Assembly (NCBI GenBank): GCA_934177545.1
Contig: CAKPPI010000021.1
Coordinates: 1 to 14,867, forward strand
Length of the DNA: 14,867 nucleotides
From: an uncultured Bacilli bacterium
GTDB lineage: Bacteria; Bacillota_I; Bacilli_A; RF39; UBA660
Reading direction: 5' to 3'
Shown: piece after piece, positions 8,581 through 13,915 of the stretch
Numbering within the stretch: the stretch's first letter is position 1
How the letters are laid out: each line of letters begins with the position of its first letter
Notes under the pieces: generated by a model
What the model was told of the DNA's origin: nothing
What the model saw: the letters and a program-made list of their open reading frames with translations, nothing else
Databases searched by the model: none
Program-made: the position numbers and the translations under genes

Positions 8581-9513
8581 CTATTTTATTCTTTCTATTA
8601 CTCTTAGTCTAGCACTACGAGCTCTATGATTTTCTTCTTCTTCCTTATCAGTTGGTACTATTCCTTTTTTAGTTATTATTTTAAAGTCTGGTAATTTATC
8701 TTCTGGTATATTAGGAAGACCTTTACTAAGTGAGTCTGTCTCACTTACTTTTCTAAAGGTATCTTTTACTATTTTATCTTCTAAGGAATGGAAGGTTATG
8801 ACTGCTAATCTTCCTCCTACATTAAGTAAGTCTAATGAATCATTTAGTGATGATATTAAAACATCTAATTCTTTATTAACTTCTATTCTTATCGCTTGAA
8901 ATATTTGTTTAGCGGGATGCTTTTTTAATCTTTCTTTGATTGGTACAGCTTCTTTTATTATAGAAACAAGTTCTAAGGTTGTATTTATTTCTTTCTCGCT
9001 TCTTTTCTTAACAATATTTCTTGCAATATTTCTAGCAAATTTACTTTCTCCATATAGTTTAAAGATTCTTGTAAGATCTTGTTCACTATAAGTATTAACT
9101 ACTATTTTAGCAGTTAGTTGATTATCTTTATTCATTCGCATATCAAGAACAGCATCATTATTATAACTAAAGCCACGCTCTTTATTATCTAGCTGATAAC
9201 TTGACACTCCAAGGTCATATAGTATAGCGTCTACTTTAGTAATATTCCTTTTTAAAAGTTCTTCTTTTGCTTCACTAAAATTAGCATGAATTAATTCAAA
9301 GTTATTACCTATAGCATTAAGACGATTTCTACTATAGGTAAAAACTTCTCTATCCTGATCGAAGGCGAATAAGTATCCCTTTTTTATTCTCTTTAATATT
9401 TCACTACTATGTCCAGCAAACCCTAAAGTCATATCAACGGCTACATCATCTTCTTTTAAAGAAAGAGAATCTATTGCTTCTTGTAGTAAAACACTTTTAT
9501 GTATTTCTTTCAT
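8581..9513 (-). CDS. rsmH: 16S rRNA (cytosine-1402-N4)-methyltransferase RsmH (MraW)
   Basis: RsmH uses S-adenosylmethionine to methylate N4 of C1402 in the 16S rRNA P-site region. The 310-residue length is normal. Visible family motifs are HKSVLLQEA at the N-terminus, SAM-binding motif I DMTLGFAGHS (27-36; many homologues have more Gly here), the acidic FDQD (51-54), YDLGVSS (99-105), LDMRM (123-127), HPAKQIFQAIRIEVNKEL (199-216), ITFHSLED (239-246) and the C-terminal NHRARSARLR (295-304). The ATG at 9513 has a GGAAGGA site about 11 nt upstream. It is the first protein gene of the dcw operon, where mraZ would normally precede it; instead a roughly 320-nt untranslated leader separates it from the promoter. 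Confidence 0.96.
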   Translation of the reverse strand: MKEIHKSVLLQEAIDSLSLKEDDVAVDMTLGFAGHSSEILKRIKKGYLFAFDQDREVFTYSRNRLNAIGNNFELIHANFSEAKEELLKRNITKVDAILYDLGVSSYQLDNKERGFSYNNDAVLDMRMNKDNQLTAKIVVNTYSEQDLTRIFKLYGESKFARNIARNIVKKRSEKEINTTLELVSIIKEAVPIKERLKKHPAKQIFQAIRIEVNKELDVLISSLNDSLDLLNVGGRLAVITFHSLEDKIVKDTFRKVSETDSLSKGLPNIPEDKLPDFKIITKKGIVPTDKEEEENHRARSARLRVIERIK

Positions 9514-9684
9514 TATTAAACAGTCCTTCCGCTAGTTTTATTTGTGGATATAGTAGTATTAGTTCTTTATCATCCTACTTTTCCTGATTTTAAATTTTTT
9601 CTACTATACACTCTTTAGTAGATATATTAAGTAGCAATGATAAATAACTTTTTACTTGTCTAAGTAGCAAGTGGCGACCCCTAA

Positions 9685-9717
9685 TATAAAAATTAAATCG
9701 TCTTTTTAATTTTTATA
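9685..9717. repeat. Perfect 13-bp AT-only inverted repeat
   Basis: TATAAAAATTAAA (9685-9697) and its exact reverse complement (9705-9717) flank a 7-nt loop. There is no following T-run on either strand and no G-C pair in the stem, so it is not a good terminator. It lies inside the dcw leader. Confidence 0.8.
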
Positions 9718-9800
9718 AAGGTAGAAGAGAAAGCTTGTTAGTTATGGTTTTAAGTCTTTGGAATCACTTCGTTCCAAGCTAGTTTCCCATAAAATAACAA

Positions 9801-9830
9801 TCCCCCTACTTTGCTCCACTTTATTCCACT
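9801..9830 (-). promoter_or_regulatory. Three tandem MraZ boxes (operator)
   Basis: On the minus strand three 10-bp units follow one another: AGTGGAATAA (9830-9821), AGTGGAGCAA (9820-9811) and AGTAGGGGGA (9810-9801). They are in exact 10-bp register and lie just downstream of the predicted transcription start. MraZ is known to bind tandem repeats with a GTGG/TGGG core and 10-bp period at the start of its own dcw operon, including AAAGTG-type repeats in Mollicutes. The position and period match; binding is inferred, because no mraZ gene is present in this window. Confidence 0.72.
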
Positions 9831-9840
9831 GCTTATTATT

Positions 9841-9869
9841 ATAATACCTAGTTTATATTTTTTTGTAAA
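9841..9869 (-). promoter_or_regulatory. Sigma-A promoter of the dcw operon (Pmra)
   Basis: On the minus strand -35 TTTACA (9869-9864) and -10 TATTAT (9846-9841) are separated by 17 bp, predicting a start near 9834, immediately before the MraZ boxes. The -35 lies within the palindrome TGTAAAT-AG-ATTTACA (9864-9879), a possible operator. Confidence 0.7.
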
Positions 9870-10100
9870 TAGATTTACACTTACTTTGCAAGACATTTTT
9901 TTACATTTTGTCATTTTTAATGTAAAGTGGTGTAAAGTTTAAATTTCTACTTTGAAAAGGTAATTTTTGATTTACAATATTTACCTGTTTTACTTTTTAA
10001 AGTGGCTAATGGTAAGATAGTCCAACTTTTTCATGATAAGAACACTATATAAGAAAAGAACAACTATGCATGACGAAAATTTTATATTATTTATATTAGC
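9870..10100. other. Gene-free AT-rich region upstream of Pmra with hexamer cluster
   Basis: No credible coding region is seen on either strand. Together with the promoter -35 it holds six copies of TGTAAA or its complement TTTACA, at 9864, 9874, 9900, 9921, 9931 and 9971. Two combinations are symmetric: TGTAAAT-AG-ATTTACA (9864-9879) and TTTACATT-11 nt-AATGTAAA (9900-9926). The pair at 9921 and 9931 is a direct repeat with 10-bp period. AAAGTGG words, like MraZ half-sites, occur in plus orientation near 9924 and 10000. From 10010 to 10100 I see nothing specific. Confidence 0.5.
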
Positions 10101-10138
10101 AAAAGAAAAGTTCTTCTTAGACAAACTAGTAGAAGAAC
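10101..10138 (-). terminator. Intrinsic terminator of the ABC-ldh operon
   Basis: The minus-strand transcript pairs GUUCUUCU (10138-10131) with AGAAGAAC (10117-10110) around a 13-nt loop, followed by UUUUCUUUU. The stem is perfect, 8 bp, and starts 8 nt after the last gene of the operon. Confidence 0.8.
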
Positions 10139-10145
10139 AATACAT

Positions 10146-10460
10146 TTATTTCTTTTTACTCTTAGTTAGTTTAATAACTTCATAATAACTAATAACCGTA
10201 ACAATGACTAATAATATCTGTAAAATTAAAACTATTATTCCAAATATATTACCAGTTTTTAAAGAATTAATTAAGTAGTCAAACTCTAAAGCAGTTAATC
10301 TTCCACTAAAAAATATGATTGAAGTAATTACTACTAATAGTATATAGATTAAACTACTAATTGCTTCCCTCCATCTTTTTGCTCTAAAAAATTTATAACA
10401 ACTAACACAAACTATTGCTACTAATAAACATAAAACTACTAAATATATAAAATTAACCAT
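10146..10460 (-). CDS. Small three-helix membrane protein of unknown function
   Basis: This 104-residue protein has three probable membrane helices (about 3-23, 36-53 and 71-95). A basic loop after the first (FRAKRWRE) and a lysine-rich end (KLTKSKKK) are both expected in the cytoplasm, though an odd number of helices would put the N-terminus outside. There are no conserved polar or catalytic residues I can name, and I do not recognise the family. The start is secure: AGGAGGA lies 7-8 nt before the ATG. It begins 12 nt after the dehydrogenase stop and ends just before the terminator, so it is the last gene of the ABC-ldh operon. A membrane accessory role is only a guess. Confidence 0.8.
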   Translation of the reverse strand: MVNFIYLVVLCLLVAIVCVSCYKFFRAKRWREAISSLIYILLVVITSIIFFSGRLTALEFDYLINSLKTGNIFGIIVLILQILLVIVTVISYYEVIKLTKSKKK

Positions 10461-10472
10461 AAACTCTTCCTC

Positions 10473-11390
10473 CTAATACAACTCTGGTGGCAGTATTTCA
10501 TCTACTGCTTGTCTTAAGACTTTAGTAACCATTACTAATTGTTTTTCTTCTTCTTCATTTAATTTAACAGGTATTTGTTTTATAATACCCTCTTTTCCAA
10601 TAACTGCTGGCATTGAAAAGTATAAATCATAATCACTCTGATAATTAGAAACAGGATATATTTTCTTTTCATCATTTAAAATTACTTTAGTAAGTTCTAA
10701 AAGACAACAACTAACACCATGTGATGTATAACCTTTAGAAGATACTATCATTCCACCCATTTTCTTAGTAATAGAGGAAAACTCATCTTTCTCTTCTTTA
10801 GTTAAGTAATTCTTTAGAGATGACATGGCAATATTAGCATTGTTATAATAAACAAACTGACTATTACCATGTTCTCCTAGGACATATAGATTAATATCAT
10901 TACTAGAAATACTTATCTTTTTACTAATTAGACTCTTTAATCTAATAGTATCTAACATAGTACCAGTACCAATTACTTTTTGATAAGGATAAGACAAATA
11001 AGTAGCTGTTAACTGACTTATAACATCAACTGGATTAGTAGCTACTAAGATAACACCAGCAAATGATGTTTCTGAAATAGAATCTGTCACTTCTTTAACC
11101 ATTTTACTAGCACCAGCTAAATCTTCTAATCTACTTTTCTTACTTTGTGGAAGTCCAAGTGCTAAGACACATATATCAGCATCATTTAAAGCCTGATAAT
11201 TTCCTATCTTAATTGTTAATGATGAATCTATTAAAGTCATTCCTTGTTCTAAATCAAGTATTTCTCCTTTTAATTTTTCTACATCTTTATCAATTAATAC
11301 CACTTCTCCACTAATAGACTTATCAAACACTAACTTTTCTAAATAAGATAGTCCAACATGTCCTAAACCAATAATCACAATCTTTGCCAT
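10473..11390 (-). CDS. ldh: L-lactate / L-2-hydroxyacid dehydrogenase
   Basis: This cytoplasmic NAD-dependent enzyme of the LDH/MDH superfamily interconverts a 2-oxoacid (most likely pyruvate) and its L-2-hydroxyacid, regenerating NAD in fermentation. At 305 residues it is near family length. The Rossmann motif is GLGHVG (8-13) with D34 selecting NAD. The substrate loop has P81-Q82 (Gln marks LDH; MDH has Arg) and R87. Catalytic residues are D147 and R150 in LDTIR, H174 in GEHGNSQ, and T222 in KGYTS. Most LDHs read GEHGD(S/T) at the His; the GEHGNSQ form is, as I recall, found in L-2-hydroxyisocaproate dehydrogenases, so a branched or broader substrate range is possible. It starts 7 nt after the permease stop. 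Having this gene follow an ABC exporter is unusual but the operon looks genuine. Confidence 0.85.
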   Translation of the reverse strand: MAKIVIIGLGHVGLSYLEKLVFDKSISGEVVLIDKDVEKLKGEILDLEQGMTLIDSSLTIKIGNYQALNDADICVLALGLPQSKKSRLEDLAGASKMVKEVTDSISETSFAGVILVATNPVDVISQLTATYLSYPYQKVIGTGTMLDTIRLKSLISKKISISSNDINLYVLGEHGNSQFVYYNNANIAMSSLKNYLTKEEKDEFSSITKKMGGMIVSSKGYTSHGVSCCLLELTKVILNDEKKIYPVSNYQSDYDLYFSMPAVIGKEGIIKQIPVKLNEEEEKQLVMVTKVLRQAVDEILPPELY

Positions 11391-11397
11391 ATTCTTT

Positions 11398-12678
11398 TTA
11401 CTCTTCCTTTCTAAATGCTTTTATAAATTTAGACCATACTTTTTCATTGGAATAATTTAAAATACCTACTTTATATACTTTCATACCATACTTAATAAGT
11501 AGATATAAAAGACCAATTAATAAGATAATAGCTATTGATATATCTAATATACTTATCTCTCCCATTATATATAAAGTTGGGGCTAAAAGGCAAGAGATTA
11601 ATGGAATATAACCTGCTATTTTTAAGAAAACACTACCTTGAAACATACCAGCCATAATTGCTAAATAATAACCTGCTAGTAGGATAAAAACAATAGGCGT
11701 TTGTAACTGTTGAAAGTCTTCGATATTAGTAGTCATAGAAGCAAGTATTCCAGCAAGTAGAGAATATGCTAAGAATGATAATATGATAAGTACTAATAAG
11801 AATGGTAGTAATGACACTATATCATTAATTAAACCACTAGTAGATAGACTATCCCAAATACTAGTTATTTCGCTAGGAATATTTAAACTTCCATTCCTAC
11901 TACTAATAAAGAAAGCAATTAAACCATAGATAAATAGTAATAAAGCTTGTAGTAAGACAAATAAGTTATTAGCTACTATCTTTGCTAGAAGATGAACTTT
12001 AGGACTTACATTAGAAATAATTATTTCCATACTCTTAGTAGTCTTCTCTTCACAAATTTCTCCTCCTACCATTTGAACTAGAAAAATAATTAACATAAAG
12101 AATGGTAATATTAAACTAGGAAAAACTGTACTCATCACTAGTGACATATTTTCATCTTGACTCTTTTTATCACTTAAGACTACTCGTTTAATATCTATAT
12201 TAGTAGATAGTAATGCTAAGATATTATCGTCTAGATTTAGCCTTTCCATAAGTACTTGTTGTTTAGTAGCATTTAAGCCTTGATAAATTACTTGATATAC
12301 ACTACTATCTATCTTTTTATCACTAGTAACTTTAGCTTTTAACAAGTTATCATCTAGATTAAGACTTATTAGTATCTCATCATCTTTTATCTTTTTATTT
12401 TCATTACTAACACTTTTTACTACTAGTTTTTTATCTTCTAACTCACTAGTTAAACTATCTATATTATTTTTTAAATAAGGATAAGAGATATTAGTCTTAT
12501 CATAAACAAGTACTTTTAATGGTTTATCAAATTCACCTCCAAAGAAAGTTATAATTGAGTTTAGATTAAGTATGGCAAATAAAGATAGAGCAAGTATTAT
12601 ATTAACAGCAATAAACCATTTAGATTTTAATTTTTTATTAAAACTTAGCTTCATAAGGTAGAAAAACTTTCTAGTCAT
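11398..12678 (-). CDS. ABC-2 family exporter permease (NatB/YhaP-like)
   Basis: The 426-residue membrane subunit partners the ATPase encoded just upstream. A basic start is followed by a membrane helix (about 21-42), a large outside domain (about 45-165), and then five or six more helices to the C-terminus, with a basic cytoplasmic tail. The segment GEICEEKTTKSMEIIISNVSP (near 205-225), just after the second helix, is the family's cytoplasmic coupling segment. The substrate is not evident; relatives export sodium or are uncharacterised. The ATG at 12678 overlaps the ATPase stop as ATGACTAG, with AGGTG upstream inside the ATPase gene, indicating translational coupling. A GTG nine bases further upstream would add three residues but lacks a site. 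Confidence 0.88.
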   Translation of the reverse strand: MTRKFFYLMKLSFNKKLKSKWFIAVNIILALSLFAILNLNSIITFFGGEFDKPLKVLVYDKTNISYPYLKNNIDSLTSELEDKKLVVKSVSNENKKIKDDEILISLNLDDNLLKAKVTSDKKIDSSVYQVIYQGLNATKQQVLMERLNLDDNILALLSTNIDIKRVVLSDKKSQDENMSLVMSTVFPSLILPFFMLIIFLVQMVGGEICEEKTTKSMEIIISNVSPKVHLLAKIVANNLFVLLQALLLFIYGLIAFFISSRNGSLNIPSEITSIWDSLSTSGLINDIVSLLPFLLVLIILSFLAYSLLAGILASMTTNIEDFQQLQTPIVFILLAGYYLAIMAGMFQGSVFLKIAGYIPLISCLLAPTLYIMGEISILDISIAIILLIGLLYLLIKYGMKVYKVGILNYSNEKVWSKFIKAFRKEE

Positions 12679-13567
12679 TATTAACACCTACTTTCTCAAT
12701 AAATATTTCATTTAGGGTTGGTTCTGTTACATCATATTTAGTAATATTATAGTCTTTTACTATTTTAAAGATAGAATCTGCTATATCTAGACTTTCTATC
12801 TTTACTAAGTATTCTCCTCTATGTTCACAAAGAGAAATAACCCCTTTTAGTTTTCTTATTTTATCAAGTGGAAGATTATCTCCTCTAAGTAAAATATTTT
12901 TCTTTCTATACTCATTTTTTATATCTTTTAAGTACCCTGCTACTACTACTTTGCCATGTGATAGGATAACAAGCTTTTCACAAAAGTCTTCTATCTGTTC
13001 CATCTGATGTGATGAGAAAATAATAGAGCAACCAGTTTCTTGTAATTCTATAATTGCCTTTTTTAACATTTCAACATTAATAGGATCAAGACCAGAGAAC
13101 GGTTCATCTAATATTAATAGTTTAGGTTTATTAATAACTGCTGCAATAAATTGAATCTTTTGTTGATTACCTTTTGATAATTCTTTTATTTTTCTATTTT
13201 CATAGTCTAGTATTTGAAACTTCTTTAACCACTTACGCATCTCTTTTAGAATGTTATCTTCACTCATTCCTTTTAAAACACCATAAAGTAGTATTTGGTC
13301 TTTAACAGTCATTTTAGTAAGTAAACTTCTCTCTTCTGTAACATACCCTATTTTATCAGTTAGACTATAGTCTATTTTTTTACCATCTAAAGTAACCTTA
13401 CCACTTGAAGCGTTAATAAGTCCTAAGATTATTCTGAATGTTGTTGTTTTACCTGCTCCATTTTCACCTAAAAGTCCGAATATTTCTCCTTTTTCTACAG
13501 TAAATGATAAGTTATCAACCGCTTTAGTTTTGTTATAATATTTAGTAATATTTTCTACTTTTAACAT
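12671..13567 (-). CDS. ABC transporter ATP-binding protein (NatA/YhaQ-like)
   Basis: This 298-residue ATPase powers the ABC-2 permease encoded downstream. Seen in order: Walker A GENGAGKTT (34-42), Q-loop region near 77-80, signature LSKGNQQK (130-137), Walker B LLILDE (150-155), D-loop SGLD, and the switch His in SSH (H187). A C-terminal extension (about 220-298) is typical of NatA/CcmA-type exporters. The LSKGNQQK signature with EPFSGLDP is close to YhaQ of B. subtilis as I recall it; the substrate is unknown. The start at 13567 is chosen because AAAGGAGA lies 7 nt before it and the ABC fold begins there; a longer frame reaching 13660 would cross the promoter and adds no family sequence. 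Confidence 0.92.
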   Translation of the reverse strand: MLKVENITKYYNKTKAVDNLSFTVEKGEIFGLLGENGAGKTTTFRIILGLINASSGKVTLDGKKIDYSLTDKIGYVTEERSLLTKMTVKDQILLYGVLKGMSEDNILKEMRKWLKKFQILDYENRKIKELSKGNQQKIQFIAAVINKPKLLILDEPFSGLDPINVEMLKKAIIELQETGCSIIFSSHQMEQIEDFCEKLVILSHGKVVVAGYLKDIKNEYRKKNILLRGDNLPLDKIRKLKGVISLCEHRGEYLVKIESLDIADSIFKIVKDYNITKYDVTEPTLNEIFIEKVGVNND

Positions 13568-13574
13568 CTTATTT

Positions 13575-13582
13575 TCTCCTTT
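13575..13582 (-). promoter_or_regulatory. Ribosome binding site deciding the ABC ATPase start
   Basis: AAAGGAGA lies 7 nt before the ATG at 13567. Candidate upstream starts in the same frame fall within or before the promoter. Confidence 0.75.
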
Positions 13583-13587
13583 ACTAA

Positions 13588-13616
13588 AGTATAATTTATA
13601 TACTAAAAAATGTCTA
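13588..13616 (-). promoter_or_regulatory. Sigma-A promoter of the ABC-ldh operon
   Basis: On the minus strand -35 TAGACA (13616-13611) and -10 TATACT (13593-13588) are exactly 17 bp apart. It sits 20 nt upstream of the ATPase ATG, giving a very short leader. Confidence 0.65.
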
Positions 13617-13660
13617 CCACTCACTCTGATAATTTTTTTAATAAATTTTACAAAAAACAA

Positions 13661-13689
13661 TTGACAAACTACCCTTTTATGGGTATTAT
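13661..13689 (+). promoter_or_regulatory. Consensus sigma-A promoter of a plus-strand small RNA
   Basis: A perfect -35 TTGACA (13661-13666) lies 17 bp from -10 TATTAT (13684-13689). The spacer contains the palindrome TACCC-TTTTAT-GGGTA (13670-13685), a plausible repressor site. No plus-strand protein gene follows. Confidence 0.7.
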
Positions 13690-13695
13690 AAAAAT

Positions 13696-13793
13696 CACCA
13701 ATTCGGAATTAGGCGAATTGGTAGCTAGTATCACACTAGCCAACCCCTTTTTATTCTTTTTGGAAGTTAGTTTTTACTAGCTTCCTATTTTTT
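13696..13793 (+). ncRNA. Probable small noncoding RNA, about 98 nt
   Basis: A consensus promoter feeds directly into three hairpins and a terminator. Hairpin 1 is ACCAAUUCG/CGAAUUGGU (13697-13705 with 13714-13722), a perfect 9-bp stem with an 8-nt loop. Hairpin 2 is GCUAGU/ACUAGC (13724-13729 with 13735-13740) with a 5-nt loop. A pyrimidine-rich single-stranded stretch (about 13741-13761) precedes the terminator hairpin. There is no start codon with a ribosome binding site, and the next gene on this strand is not in the window, so a stand-alone RNA is more likely than a riboswitch. I do not recognise the family. Hairpin 1 followed by a short T-run on the other strand could also stop minus-strand transcription, which is the main alternative. 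Confidence 0.55.
13762..13793 (+). terminator. Intrinsic terminator of the small RNA
   Basis: GGAAGUUAG (13762-13770) pairs with CUAGCUUCC (13777-13785) in a 9-bp stem with one G-U pair and a 6-nt loop, followed by UAUUUUUUU. Confidence 0.75.
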
Positions 13794-13880
13794 ATAAATA
13801 AAAAGTGACTAAAATTTCAAATATTATTAGTTTAATAATCAAATCAAACAATTTATGCATGTTATACATGATATATATAG

Positions 13881-13905
13881 AAAATGGAGACTATAGTAGT
13901 CTCCA
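13881..13905 (-). terminator. Intrinsic terminator of the Rpn-family gene
   Basis: The minus-strand RNA forms UGGAGACUA (13905-13897), a 3-nt loop and UAGUCUCCA (13893-13885), a perfect 9-bp stem, then UUUUCUAU. It lies 10 nt after the gene. Confidence 0.8.
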
Positions 13906-13915
13906 CAATCAGTAC

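Larger units (their letters stand above)
9514..9834 (-). ncRNA. Long structured 5' leader of the rsmH-ftsL-pbpB-ftsA-ftsZ operon
   Basis: From the predicted start near 9834 to the rsmH ATG there are about 320 nt with stops in all three minus-strand frames. The leader can form several helices. GUUA/UAAC plus UAUGG/CCAUA pair 9798-9787 with 9747-9737, enclosing UUGGAA/UUCCAA (9777-9772 with 9763-9758). A competing 6-bp helix AGCUUG/CAAGCU (9780-9775 with 9737-9732) excludes the inner one. Downstream are the 13-bp AT hairpin (9685-9717), a small UACUU/AAGUA hairpin (about 9656-9669) and CUACUA/UAGUAG (9621-9601). The 10-nt word TTGCTACTTA occurs twice (9670-9661, 9637-9628). I do not recognise a named RNA family. 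Function, if any, would be cis-control of the operon. Confidence 0.5.

Noticed and set aside
9543..9552. TTGTGGATAT, similar to a DnaA box.
   Set aside because: Single copy with a mismatch to the consensus, inside the dcw leader; no other origin features.
9751..9800. Possible decayed mraZ start: ATG GGA AAC TAG after the SD-like AGGGGG, which could once have read Met-Gly-Asn-Tyr like MraZ N-termini.
   Set aside because: Only three codons fit; the following sequence shows no DxKGR or IPxxxR motif in any frame, and all three frames are full of stops. Chance is as likely as decay.
10067..10186. Plus-strand 39-codon frame starting at ATG 10067.
   Set aside because: No ribosome binding site, and it overlaps the terminator and the 3' end of the membrane-protein gene on the other strand.
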